Source of the DNA: Brachynemurus nebulosus
Taxonomy: Eukaryota > Arthropoda > Insecta > Neuroptera > Myrmeleontidae
Direction: 5' to 3'
Assembly (NCBI GenBank): GCA_035578155.1
Contig: JAPWDM010000008.1
Span: 18,482,842-18,546,841 of the forward strand
Length of the DNA stretch: 64,000 nt
The stretch's first letter is position 1. The number at the start of each line of letters is the position of its first letter. The position numbers were made by a program, and so were the translations under genes. The notes under the pieces were generated by a model that was not told the DNA's origin, did no database searches, and was given only the letters and a program-made list of their open reading frames with translations. Below are positions 44,749-56,579 of the stretch, piece after piece.

Positions 44749-44984
44749 ATAAATTAATTTGGTTGCGGGTAATGACTCATCTCTTATGAATTTCAAGGCT
44801 AACAGTATGAGCGCGTGTGGGGTCAAATGTCAACAACAAATTTTAAATACATGTACTTGGTACGTGCCGGGTCAAAGGTTAAGATTTGCACTAGTACCGT
44901 AAAGTTACACGATTTCAAACATTGGCAAAAGGGTTCAAGTTGGTTAGTTTTACGGTGTCACCGTATCGGCACAGCTCTTCTACT

Positions 44985-44990
44985 GCTGTG
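44985..44990 (+). other. 6-bp target duplication, right copy (GCTGTG)
   Basis: Identical to 34168-34173, directly after the CTTCTACT end of the element. Confidence 0.9.
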
Positions 44991-45392
44991 AGTTCAATGT
45001 AAAATACTTTTTACCATGAATTACAATTTGGCGAGGATACTCAGTGGTATTTAAGATTTCAGTGCCCTATTTCGTTTATAAGAGTATTATTGCAACTTCG
45101 AGTAGCTGGTAGGAAGGTATTGCGACTGGTACTAAATGGAATCTCTTATAATATTTACTGTGAGTTAAACTGTAGACTCTGTAACTTGGGTGAAAAGGAT
45201 TTAATCCATGTTTTATTAAAATGCCCTTTATACAGTTTTACTCGAAAAGAACTTTTTGATAAAATTGGCATCCCCCCAGAAGTAGCCATTATTCCAAAAT
45301 TACTTACTGTCGGAAGTATTTCAGAGTTGAAAAGGATCTTTGCCTTTGTTAAAACAGTCATGTGTATTCACTCTTTTGTTTTAAACGAATAA
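44985..45392 (+). pseudogene. LINE ORF2 C-terminus, right part after the insertion
   Basis: It continues the frame that stops at 34173. After one GCTGTG it reads SSM, a TAA, then FGEDTQWYLRFQCPISFIRV and, to the stop after 45389, a zinc-knuckle-like end (CELNCRLCNL...DLIHVLLKCPLY) of the CxxC...HxxxxC type found at the C-terminus of several arthropod LINE proteins. The in-frame TAA shows decay. The portion from 45090 is open for 100 codons but has no promoter or N-terminal domain, so it is not an independent gene. Confidence 0.7.
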
Positions 45393-46236
45393 CCTTCTCT
45401 CTTGATTGTTGTGTTTTTTTGATTCTGTGATATGGTATACAGAGATTTTTACTGTTCCTGGTGTTATGCTCAAGCACATTTTCAGTGTAACACAAAATCT
45501 GATACACAAAAATGCTGGGAAAAAGAATATTTTTAAATTAATAAAAGAGCTCTTACACGACTGTCTGGCTGGAAAGTTAGAAATCCGTCTGATAATTCTT
45601 TTCTGTATAACAAAAAGTCTATCAATTTTTGAAGTTGAACCCCACAGAATAATTCCGTACGTAAGTAAACTGTAAATATTACTGTAATAAACCTTTTTTA
45701 ATGTGTCTTGGTTTACTACTTTGGATAATCTATTAATTTGGTCATAAACTTTAATCAATTTTTACACCCAAGAAGTTCACAGAGGATTGTGTTATAATTT
45801 GTTTACTATTGAAAACAAGTCTCTGTGTCTTGTCTTCATTCATAAAAAGTCTGTTCTTCTCAAACCACTCCTTAACTTGTTTAAGTAAAACTTCTTGTGT
45901 TTCTTCTAATTTATGCAAATTACTGGATTTCACAAAAAAGCTAGTGTCATCAGCAAATAATGAAATGTCCATGTCAGGAAAATTAAGTGTTATATCATTT
46001 ATATATATAATAAATAATATAGGTCCCAATATTGACCCTTGTGGTACACCACGATTCAGGTTTTGTAAACTTGATTCTACACCATTTACTGATACCAGCT
46101 GCTGCCAATTATCCAAATAGGAACTAAAAAATGAGAGTGCAGAGCCTCTAACACCATATTTTTCTAGTTTTATTAGTAACAATTGATGATCTACACAATC
46201 AAAGGCTTTACTCAGATCTAATAGTGTTATAGACGA
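45381..46236 (-). pseudogene. LINE reverse transcriptase fragment, minus strand
   Basis: Read from right to left, 46236-46183 encodes LLDLSKAFDCVDHQ. 46182-45751 continues with NRGVPQGSILGPILF (domain 4), FADDTSFF (catalytic FADD box) and FLGVKID. After one frameshift near 45755 the frame at 45758-45381 gives SLLTYGIILWGSTSK and FVIQKRIIRRISN, the conserved thumb region of Jockey/CR1-type LINEs. The endonuclease and the N-terminal half of the RT are missing, so the copy is 5'-truncated near 46236. The catalytic FADD is intact, but truncation and frameshift make it non-functional. It abuts the plus-strand LINE tail at 45381-45392 in opposite orientation. Confidence 0.85.
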
Positions 46237-47230
46237 AATGACTGTTATAGACTATTATTACCGATAAAATACTTGAAAACAAACAATAGTTAATTTTACC
46301 GCAAATTAATATTCTCTCTTACTTTTTCTTACTCCTCATTGTCATTTTACACTTCAATGGTTATTTAAAAGAAAATCACATAAAAAAGTCACAAAAAAGA
46401 ATTGCACAAATAAAAATCGCATAAAAAGAGTTTGGTGTTCTATTATATATTAATATTGGATACGGGTAGTAAAGTCGCAGTGATTCTGGCCAGCTCGCGT
46501 TATACTATGTTTCCCCCTATCGGGCAATTTATCGTATCATAATCGAATTCACATCAACATAACGTCACCACACACACCAGCCAACCAGCAACAACAGAGA
46601 GAAGTTGTTTTATAATAAATATAATGAATTACCCCCACCGCAAACATACCTATATTTATCCAAATGTGTTTAGTTTTTGGAGGTACCCATCTACGTTAGC
46701 ATATGAATACATATATATTTATAAATATACATATTATTAATTAACCAGTGATAAATTATAAACATATCCGAAATATTTCGATTGAGTAAATACGTAATTT
46801 ACAGACACTAGTTTTATTTACTGACTTTTTTTGTTTGTAAAAATTTAGATTTAAATAAACAAATAATAAAAACTCTATAAATTATTTGATATAGAGATCG
46901 GTCGACGGTTGATCGTTGAATTAGCCAAATTATGATGTGTCCAGCCATGAAATTCGATTTACAGTGTCGTGCTGGTTATCGTTTGAAACATTTCTAAAAT
47001 GGAGTTTAAGTTTCTTCTTTAATTTTTCATTTTTAAGCTTAGTTTGCGAAATATCGAACAAGGTGTATATATAATTTTTTTAAGTGATAGGGAACTAAAC
47101 TATCGTAAATTGTGACATTATTACCCACCGCCAGTTTGTCAATATCAAAAATGAATCATCTTCCTCTCCAATGTTGCTCACATTACATTTTGAATTGGAG
47201 AATTTGATTCCAACGTAATTCTAATTGTCT
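46237..47230. other. AT-rich non-coding stretch
   Basis: No gene or element recognised. Confidence 0.45.
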
Positions 47231-48480
47231 TAAGGGGGGAGTTTACGCCAAAAACGGCTAATAAACTAATTTTTTTCGAATTTCCTGGTGACATATAAAA
47301 CATGGCCAAAATTTTTTTTTTTCAAATAGAAAAATATCTATTTGTGAGCCGCTGCACAGCCAAGTTGCTGCTCGTTTGCAGACAACGCTCGCCCCCCCCC
47401 CCGCGATTTGATCAGTAATATTTAGTTTTGGTGTGTACATCAGTTATAATAGGTATGCACTGAAATAATGTTCTTTTATTTGTATGCCTTTGTATAGACG
47501 TATTTTTTCAAACTTGCTTTCTGTTTCTCAATATCTGCTTTGTATGTCATCTGCTTATTTCCCGAAAGTTGTGTTTTTCCCGACAAGGAAAGTCATATCT
47601 CAAGTTCTAGAAAAGATAGAGACTTAATTTTTTTTAAATTTTGTTCATAAACATATTGCGCATAAAGTGGAAAATACTTTTTCCATTTGAACAATTGTAA
47701 CTATTTTTATACATTTTTTTTTCATAAAAAATTGGGTTTTATATTTTTTTAGAAGTTTGGGATTACAATTTTATAGTTAATTTTTAAAATTGCCTGAAAC
47801 CCATACTCAGCTTTATGGACAGGTCCTTTAGGAATAAAATAATGAAAAAATATTTAAAAAATATTCATTACTTTTTGAGATATACCGTTCCTGGTAAACG
47901 CTTAAAAACTTGTGAAAAAGGCCCCCTCTCCCCACAAGGAACAGTAATGAATGTTTCAAAAACAAAATTTTTTATTTGTAATCCTCCTTAATTTGAAAAA
48001 AAATTTCGACAAGCAAAATAATCATAAATAAAAAAAATTGCTTTCTTATTTGAACTCCCGCCTTTAGCTATTTTCTATGAGGAAGAAGTTCATGAATTAC
48101 TCAAATAGCATGATTATGTCGACACAGTCATATTAAGAAATTGAGCAAAAACCGGTCGATTAGACTTTTCTACGAATAGATATGAAGTCTGCTAACAAAG
48201 TTTTAATTTTCAAACAGCTCCTAATCACCCCTGCTGATGTAATTATTACAAAAGAGGAATATCACCATTTTAAAGTTTTGCTCTATCTCTTACCGTTTAC
48301 GAGATATTTAAAAAAATTAATTTTTACCGCAATTTTTGAAGGCCGATTTCACCTCTTCAAACTTTTTTTCCGCAGATTAAAGAAATATGTGTCGTTTACC
48401 TTTTAGTGTTCTACAACACATTCAAATTGTATCAAAATCGATAGGTCCGGCGTCAGGATATTTAAATGTCAGTCAATTTG
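47231..48480. repeat. Dispersed repeat family C, copy 1
   Basis: Blocks within 47900-48400 (TGATTATGTCGACACAGTCAT, CTCTATCTCTTACCGTTT, TTTTTACCGCAATTTTTGAA) are homologous, inverted, to 53500-54000. Terminal repeats are not clear here; the region may begin at the TTAAGGGGGGAGTTTACGCC near 47232. It includes an 11-nt C run at 47392-47402. The frames at 47258-47440 and 48182-48406 are by-products. Confidence 0.5.
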
Positions 48481-49044
48481 AGAAGATTGTTTGTAACTAT
48501 ATAGTATGTATTTAAACTATAAAAAAAGGTAAAATTTAACTGCTTACGACTTCTAAAGTTACGGATCAAAGTTTTCTGAAATAGTATTATTATCTATGAT
48601 TTGTGAATGCAAGTCCCTGTAGTTTTTTTCCGATTTTTTGTATCAGTAGTTCGAAAGTTACGGGTAGGCTACAAACTTTAAACGAAGAACGACCCATTTT
48701 CGACCTTCTTCCGAACTCTGAAAAGCCAAAATATAGAATGAACTAGATGAAAATATGATTCTATGATTCTATCAATCCGACGCTGTTTCAATAAATTAAA
48801 ATCAACAACACTACATGTAGTCACTAATTAGTTAATTTTAACCAACAGCTATTTTTGTAGTTACAAAACTAGATGACTAATAGGTACCAATTATAAAACT
48901 TCAAACATTATTTTAAAATAAATATTCTATTTTTAATGTTTTGATATACTGTATTAGTTAGGTAATTATAGGAAGTGATGTTTAAAAAGTTCTGTTTGTT
49001 CCCGTCATACAAAATTTAAAAAATATTTGAAAATTCCTATTTTA
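48481..49044. other. AT-rich non-coding stretch
   Basis: Nothing identifiable. Confidence 0.5.
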
Positions 49045-50033
49045 GAGGCGAGCGGGGCTATACCGTACAGCGAGGCTAAACCGTACACCCATTTTTCGTG
49101 TCTAGATTTCAAGCTAGACGAGTCCAATCAGTGTCGCAACATAGCGCCTGACTGAAGAAAATCACAGGATTGAGTTTGCTCCGCTGTGCGTATAAATGCC
49201 AATGTGACGGTAAAAAAACTTGTTTTTATTATTTCCCTTATAATTTTGGGGCACTGCCAAATAAGAGTTGGATGGAGAACCTTTACTTATGAGCTAGTAG
49301 CTATAAGATCATAAGAAACTACTTTTCTTAAGCTCTCTCTTGATCACTAGTGATGACTAGTTAGGCGACGGAATTTGAGGTTAGGTTATGAAACTCCCAC
49401 AAGGTACAGGATGGGGCTAAACCGTACAGAAGTGTACGACTTAGCCCCAAATGGTTTAATATGGCAACATTAATAGATTGTAGTTGATGCAGGAAACACC
49501 ATAAACATTATAGTTTTAGTGCTGCCGAATCTGCAGATAACTTTACTTGTGATTTATGTTTAAATGTATAAACTTTAAATAAAATACTTCCGTTCTATAA
49601 ACTTTATCACTTTTTTGATAAAAGTTAACCTAACACTTTTTATAATTTTGTAAGTTGAACTAAATATACCGATAATACAAGTTACGTTATGATGTTTCTT
49701 AGTTGAGTCGACAATAAGTAATAAAATGTGTTTTGTACAATAATTTATTGCCTTACTTTTATTTACTTCTTTAACAAGATGATTTTTTTACTATACTATA
49801 GCCCCTCCTAACGTATGGAATAGCCCCGACCCTCGGGGCTATTTCGTACAGAGACACTTTTGTTGTAATTTAATTTAAATATGTAAACAGTGGAATTATT
49901 GAAATTTCTTTGTGTGAAATCAATAGCCAATGGTCCAAATTATATATTGTTTATTTTTTTATAATTTTATACTCGATATTAGTTGAGCAATAACAGCTCT
50001 CCCTTAAGTGTACGGGATAGCTCCGCTCTCCCC
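49045..50033. mobile_element. TA-flanked DNA transposon derivative, 989 bp
   Basis: The left end GAGGCGAGCGGGGCTATACC and the right end (GGGGAGAGCGGAGCTATCCC on the minus strand) are 25-bp imperfect TIRs ending in CCGTACA, and TA flanks both sides (49043-49044, 50034-50035). The words GGGGCTA...CCGTACA recur inside near 49080, 49410 and 49840, some inverted. At 49480-49573 a broken plus-strand frame reads CRKHHKHYSFSAAESADN then FTCDLC, like the last part of a pogo-type C-terminal zinc finger. It is probably another internally deleted Tc1/pogo-group element. Confidence 0.7.
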
Positions 50034-50035
50034 TA

Positions 50036-51690
50036 CTGTTATCTTATTTCACTGTCATTTAAATTGTTATTAACCATAAAACTTCAAAAAGGAGGAAGAT
50101 AAGTTGATTTGATGCCAAAAAAAAAACACTAGAAGCCGCTAACGGTAGAGATACACAAAATATAAACGGAATGTAGTACCCTCTCTTAGTTTAGGAGCAA
50201 CTATTAGAAGCGAAACAGTAGAAAGGCACGTTTAGATTTAAAAGTAACCCGAATACTATTAGTACCGAAGCTAAAAGCATTATTCAAATATGCAAAATAA
50301 TGTTTAGTATTAAAATTTTAAAATTTTTTTTTGGACTATTGCAATTAGTCGAAAAAACAACCAGCAACAAAATACAAAAAAAAAGAAAAAAAAAATTTTA
50401 AAATGTACACGTTCATTATGTCCAAGCCTTTTTCCCATTTTTTTTTTTTTTTTTTGTCTATATTGTATATTTTAGTAGGTACTACAAATTTTTTCCGGCT
50501 ATGCCATTCCATTTTGAACCCACATACTATGTAGTATCTATATATGGGTATTGTATGTATATGTAAAATTAAGCTACGATGTAAATGCGATAAGAAGTTT
50601 AATGTGTGTGATGTATGTATGAAAATTAATCAAATACCCTTTTTCGAAAAACATTAATAATACTAAACACACATATCCGTGTATACCGTGTGCTTATTGA
50701 AACCTAGGACACTGTATGAGATGGTCATTCGATAGTATAGTCGAGAGTTCGAGACCAATAATTATTGTACTGACAATTTAATTCATGTGTATCATGTCTC
50801 ATAAATATATTTTAATATTTAAATATATTTTCACTTTTTCCGTGCTGGAGAAAAATATTAGGACAGATTTTTAAGGGCGAAAAAAATGGTTGAACAAAAC
50901 ATTTCAATGGTTATTTCACAGTAGGTAAACACGATAAAAACGAAAGATAAATTCGTATTGGTTTCAGAACCATAGTAACAATGTATTAAATAATAATATG
51001 AATTATACTAATTTATTTGATTCGTTAAATTATCTTACCATATTACATTTGAGTTTTATATTTTTTCTGAATAAATTTGTGTTAGACAACTCAAATTTCT
51101 TGCCTAAAAGCAATTTAACTCGAAAAACTGCCAACCAAAGAAAACGCTTCAACTTCTTTGTTTTTGTTAGTTAACAGTTTTTCTCGTTAAATTCCTAGGC
51201 AACAAATTTTCGTTAGACAAACCCAAATTTATTCGAAAAAATACAAATCTCTCAAGTGACAATATCATTCTCTAACAAAAGTTTAGTTTGTTTACAATCG
51301 TTTTGAACACTTCCAGTCCCATGACTTCGGCATCTGAAACCAAACAAAACATCCCCAGAGGCCGACCGCGATTAATGATTAATTGATTAGTTGGTTACGC
51401 ATTATGTGTGCGATATTTATCATCACTCATCACAGGGATGTGTTCCTACTCACACAAATACATACCAACACACACTACTCTTTTAGTTTTTATGTATAAA
51501 AATTTTTAATAAGATAAACAAAAAATACATAAAAAATATAATTTATATTTTTGAATAAAATTAATTTGAATGTCAATGTATATGTAGTATGTACGTATCA
51601 CGTACGTATGTTTACAGTTTCACACATACATGTTGAACTGTGTTGAATCTATTCAGTGTTTGAATCATTTTATTTTATGTACTTGTTTAT

Positions 51691-51692
<2 letters not shown>
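50036..51692. other. Non-coding stretch
   Basis: No gene supported. A weak B-box-like GAGTTCGAGACC occurs at 50743-50754 without an A box at the proper distance. Confidence 0.45.

Positions 51693-51745
<53 letters not shown>
51693..51745 (-). repeat. Poly(T) run of 53 nt (poly(A) tail on minus strand)
   Basis: An unbroken T run. Read on the minus strand it is a long A tail following a GC-richer segment that ends CGAAAGCCGGCAATATTT. A recent retroposed SINE or transcript copy on the minus strand (body at 51746-51810) is a reasonable reading. No target duplication was found. Confidence 0.6.
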
Positions 51746-51749
<4 letters not shown>

Positions 51750-53155
51750 ATTGCCGGCTTTCGAGGAAGTTTACTATGAAAGTGCTCGGGCCTCATAGTG
51801 TTAATATTTAATTGTCAGTATAACAATTTAAAAAAGAAAAAATATATTTTTGAAAAAATATTAAAAATGGTCCTATTTAATGCATAAACGATAAACATAG
51901 ACAGTACAGTGTGTCGTTACTAGCTTCTTTTACTTAAAAATGATTGGAATTTCAAAAATGCCAAGAATTTCAATCGATCTCACCTATATACATATTATTT
52001 AGCGAGGATGGTATGTATTGCTTTTGTGGTCTACGGTGCAGATTAAGAAAGTGGAAATCTGAGGATTCTTAAGCATCTGCGGTCACAAAAAATTGGATAA
52101 ACTATATTTTCAACCAAAAAATATGATGAATAAATTGGAAAACGATGAACAAAAATTAGTAAAATTTGATCGAAAATGTAATTTTATTACGTCATATTAC
52201 TATGCATTAATTTTTGGCTCAGCAAATACTATTAGTTTCTTTTTAATTACACAGATTCACTATAAATTTACATTGAACACCTGGTATATAAAAAATTTTG
52301 ATTCCACTATATGACATTAGATGCCACTTTTGCTTATTATATTCATCAACTGCACCCCTTACCACCTGATTACCCCCACCACACAGACATAGAATGTGTT
52401 AGACAAAGATGAAAACAACACCCATATATTCATATATGCATATACATATATCTATGCCTGGTTGAAAAACAAAGATAACACCACACACATGGGATCGAAC
52501 TATAGACAACATAGCCAACAACTGGTAATATGGTGGTGAAAGAGAGAGAGACAGAGACAGAGAGAGTAAATGATTCACAATCTGGTTTTCTGTTCAAAAT
52601 ACGTGTTTTGCATTATAATTACTTTATTATGTAACAAAATACAAAATCATAAATCCTAATAGAAGATTTGTATCACATCTCATTTGACAAGGATTAACAC
52701 CTTAATATGAGGGATCACAGTTCGTACAGACTAGAACACTCCGTGCGTGTTTTAACTTATTATTTGTTTGGTACACAATTTGGTGTCGAATCATTTTTTT
52801 TTCGTGTTTGTTTTTTTTTCGGGTCACTCTCTTTTGTTTTTGTAAGAACATAATTACTTAATTGGCAACGGACAAAGAACAAAGAAGAATAGAAGGGAAT
52901 TTGAAATAAAATTTTTTTTTTGTTTTTTATTTTTCGTACTGCTTTTTTTTAAGGATAAAGAAAGTTTAAAGAATAATCAAATAGGGTGATTGCGAGAAAA
53001 TTGCTCAACATTTTTCTGTTGCCTGCAAAATCAGGACAATATACACATTTTTTTAAAAGACTGTAAATGTGGGATGAATATTCAAAACGTGTTTGGTTAC
53101 AAAAAATCAAAATTTAGTTCTAAGCGCATCATCTAATTTATTGATTCCTATCTGC
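51746..53155. other. Non-coding stretch
   Basis: No gene. A GAGAGA/ACAGAG purine run lies at 52540-52567. The frame at 52093-52314 has no domain. Confidence 0.45.
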
Positions 53156-53432
53156 AGGGCCGGACTTAATTTTGCGGAGGCCCCGAGCCACTTCTAATAT
53201 AGTAGTCACTGAATATTTCACATGTAGGAGCCACCCCTGAGTATTTTTGTGGAGTAATTTTTCAAAATTTACAAAAAAGTAAGGTTGGTTAGCCAAAAAA
53301 AGAAAAATCTGCTTATCCTTTCTATTCCATTCCTTAATTTTCAGATTTTATTCGATTTTATGGAAGCCCCTATTTTGTGGGGGCTCCGGGACACATGCGC
53401 CACGCGTCCTTATGTAAATCCGGGTCTGTCTC
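53156..53432. mobile_element. Short repeat with GGCCGGAYTTA-type ends
   Basis: The left end GGGCCGGACTTAATTTTG and the right end (GACCCGGATTTACATAAGG on the minus strand) are diverged inverted repeats. The right part is homologous, inverted, to 61480-61565. It is GC-richer than its surroundings (GGAGGCCCC, GGGGGCTCC words). Confidence 0.5.
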
Positions 53433-53499
53433 TGAATAGGTAATTCAAATTTTGTAAAAATTTTTATCCCATTAAAATTAAGAAAGAATCTTTTTCTAC

Positions 53500-54170
53500 C
53501 AAGAAATGTCACGGGGGTGTACCCCTTCGATTTCGTTTATTCTTCGATAGACAAGTATATTTTTCTAGCTGCTATAAAATGGTTTGAAGGGTTGAAATCA
53601 TCCTTCAAAAATTGCGGTAAAATTTTAATTTTTCAAACATTTCGAAAACGGTAAGAGATAGAACCAAAGTTTCAATTGATGATATTGCTCTTTTTTAAAG
53701 AGCTATCTACTGACATTCAGCTTGTTTAGATTACATTAACAGGGGTGGTTGGGGGTTAAAATTTAGGGGTTAATTTTGCGAAAAGAGGATAAAAAATACA
53801 ATATATTAAAATTTTGTTTACAAATTCCAAATCTACGTGAAAAAATTTAATTAACCTATTTTTACTAAATTTCATAATATTAAGTTTAGGGGTAAGTAAC
53901 TAGAGGGTGACTGTGTTGACATAATCATACTGCTTGAGTAATTCCGGAACTTCTTCATGGAAAATAGCTTGAAACAATTATAACAAAGTGAAAATGATAT
54001 TTTTGAATTCAAAATTCAGTTTGATCAACATTGGAGATGGGGCCCCCCTTCCGTAATTTTTTTTTTTTTTGTATAGTTTAATACTAAATAAATACGTGTA
54101 CAAAATGTGACTCCCCTCAGTCACCCTGTTAAAACAAAATCGGAGGGGTACACCCCCGTTACATTCCTTG
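53500..54170. mobile_element. MITE-like element with 31-bp TIRs (family C, copy 2)
   Basis: The left end CAAGAAATGTCACGGGGGTG and the right end (CAAGGAATGTAACGGGGGTG on the minus strand) continue as inverted repeats for about 34 bp in total (ACCCCTYCGATTT). The interior is non-coding and homologous, inverted, to the core of 47900-48400. Target duplication not clear. Confidence 0.7.
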
Positions 54171-54371
54171 TATGAAAGAATTTCTATTATCATATTTGAT
54201 TCAAACAATGTTTTGTCCAATAACTAATCGGAATCAGCCAGCATTGGTTCACTGGGTCCCATGAGCAACGTATGTTGACTGCGCGGTCACAGACATAGAA
54301 GTGACGTGTTACGTAGTTAACAGTAGTGTTGTATATAAAAATAACCTTAGTTATGTTTGATACTTTATTAA

Positions 54372-55271
54372 GGGGAGGTTTACTTGAGAGTCCTTAAAAA
54401 TTAAGTATTTTTCTGGAATTTTTTTCTCAAAACGGAAGTAAATAATATCAATTTCAAATTTTGTACATGTATAAATTTAGTATTAAACTACACAAAGAAA
54501 AATTTTCAAGGATCAATATAAAAAATTGTCCATTTTATAGATACTGCAGTGTGACGATCCGAAAATCCGATGCCTTGTTGGTTGATATTATAGCGTCGGT
54601 AATAAACCACTGAAATCCAAAAACAACAAAAAATTTATAAAATATATGAAGAGTGCCGGTACCTGTACCTATAATATCAATAAATTGCTGAAAAAAAAAA
54701 TGGCGGATGTGTGAACTTTTGATTATGATATTTGTCTTATTTGTCGCCCCTTAAAAAAAAAAAAAAATTAAAAATATTGAATATGTACTGTGCATTGAAC
54801 TTGGGTATAGGTGCCGGAGAATTGAATTAAATTTAGAATAAAATTAAAAAAAAAAGGACCCATCGAATAGTTTTTGAGTTTTCGTGTCAAACAGTTCCAA
54901 AAATGTGATTCCGAGATATTATAAAATATATATAAAGAAACGTATTTTCAAAATTTTATATTTAATACTCATTATTGCGTGAACTACGTTTTTTGAATTT
55001 TTTTTTATAGAAAGCTGGATTCGGTTAATGTGCAAAAATCTTTCTTTAAAATTATTTTCAGCAAAATTACTTTGGTAACATATTCTACACATAATTTGCT
55101 ATCAATTTCGACCAAAAGAAAAAGTAGTTTTTTTGATCAAATCTCAAATAAAACTTCCCTTAAATTACTTTCAGCAAAATCACTTTGGGAACATACTCTA
55201 CACATAATTAGCTACCAATTACTACAAAAAAAAAATTGATTTTTTTTAACGACGCTCAAGTAAACATCCCC
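54372..55271. mobile_element. TTAA-type MITE, copy 1
   Basis: It begins GGGGAGGTTTACTTGAG after TTAA (54368-54371) and ends with the inverted CTCAAGTAAACATCCCC. The right TTAA is lost (CTAT). Inverted relative to copy 2 at 56199-57053; shared core words include CCGATGCCTTGTTGGTTGA and the subterminal CAGCAAAATYACTTTGG, which is duplicated near 55060 and 55168. The frames inside are not genes. TTAA targets recall piggyBac-group elements. Confidence 0.8.
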
Positions 55272-56198
55272 CTATTTTAGATACTAGTTGTTAGTGATTG
55301 AAGATTTTTTCAATTAATTTAAGTAGAAGTACTGTTGGTTCTAAGTTGTGTGTTTTATCTACGACTAAATAAATCAAAACGTGTTTTGTTCAGTTCTTCT
55401 GCTCAAACCATACAATAGTTGAAAAAAATATTTTATTTTTGATTAAATTACGACAATTTGGTAAAAATAAAAAAAAAAAATTTTGATTGAATCCTAAGTT
55501 TATTTCAAAAGGACAATGTGGTTTTTCTAGCTCTCCACGACAACTTTAGTGTCCCACAATAAAATGTTCCAGTAAACTCCAATGCTTAGATTCACCTATC
55601 CATAGTAATAATTTTGTTGTCTGAAGGGTATTGTAAAAATTATTGCGTTTCAAATTGTTTCAAGTTCCATCCGTTATTATATTTTGCCTAATTATAATAA
55701 TTTTAATAAATATTATATATACACACAATCAAGTCAGCAAAGCAAGCATTATTCAAGCCTAGCATTTCGAGTTGCGTACCGTTTGTTTACATCGCAAATT
55801 TCACGACAAAGTCAACCAACTTGTACGTAAAGTATATAACAAAGTTTTAATTATTCCCAGCTGATCTGGCAATTTTAAATGATATGAAATGGACCGTGAA
55901 TAGGCTCGACGTGCGATATGGAAAATATTGAGGCCTCGTTACTCAATTCAACAAAATTTCAACTAAACTTAACGCGCTGATCGTCAACTTGAAATTGTTT
56001 TAAAGTTACGGTAAACGGGTGGGGGTAAACAACACTGTACCTAATATACCTGTGTAATATATATATCGGTTGTTGATTGGTTACAATAGTTAAATTGGCG
56101 AAATCAAACTTTTGTGATTTGAATATTTATTAAAACGGTTATTTTTCTTGATATTTCTTTATTTTGTTTTATAAATATGGAGTCACTATAATCTTTAA
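55272..56198. other. Non-coding spacer between the two TTAA MITEs
   Basis: AT-rich, no gene or repeat recognised; ends with the TTAA at 56195-56198. Confidence 0.5.
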
Positions 56199-56505
56199 GG
56201 GGAGGTTTACTTGAGCGTCCTTAAAAAAATACATTTTTTTTTTTTTTGAGAAATTGATAGCCAGTTACGTGTAGAATAGGTTCCCAAAATGATTTGCTGA
56301 AAGTAATTTAAAGGGAAATTTACTTGAGATTCGATCAATTTTTTTTGCAGAAATTGGAAGCAAATTATGAGTAGAATATGTTCTCAAAGTGACTTTGCTG
56401 AAAGTATTTAAAATAAAAAAGATTATTGCACATTAACCGAATCGAGTTTTCTAAAAAGAAAAAACCGAAAAAACATAATTTACGCGGTAATGAGTATTAG
56501 ATATG

Positions 56506-56579
<74 letters not shown>

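Larger units (their letters stand above)
34174..44984. mobile_element. Polinton-type (Maverick-like) non-autonomous element, 10,811 bp
   Basis: The element starts AGTAGAAGAGCTGTGCC, ends with the exact inverted sequence, and is flanked by GCTGTG on both sides. Position x in the left TIR pairs with 79158-x in the right. This symmetry holds across every gene and repeat checked, over 3,834 bp. AG...CT termini, long TIRs and a 6-bp duplication point to integrase-mediated insertion of Polinton type. However, the 15-20-kb gene set of such elements (protein-primed DNA polymerase, integrase, protease, ATPase, capsid) is absent. Eight intact open frames representing five protein families remain: in the core, two Cys-rich proteins, an OB-like protein and a C2H2 protein; in each TIR, a 161-aa and a 58-aa protein. 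It must rely on enzymes from elsewhere. Another superfamily with 6-7-bp duplications, such as Dada, is a less likely alternative. Confidence 0.85.
41151..44984. repeat. Right terminal inverted repeat, 3,834 bp
   Basis: Mirror of 34174-38007. It contains, outward, the C-rich tract (41268-41459), the 58-aa gene, the 161-aa gene, an AT-rich region (42550-43640) without frames of note, and the subterminal repeats (43640-44748). Confidence 0.95.

Noticed and set aside
34174..44984. Integrated densovirus/parvovirus genome
   Set aside because: 3.8-kb TIRs, a 6-bp target duplication and absence of NS1 or capsid frames do not fit a parvovirus.
34174..44984. hAT, piggyBac or Tc1/mariner assignment for the 10.8-kb element
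   Set aside because: Target duplication is 6 bp (not 8 bp, TTAA or TA) and no matching transposase or TIR sequence is present.
45090..45392. Independent 100-codon gene right of the element
   Set aside because: It is the C-terminal part of the interrupted LINE frame, not a separate gene.
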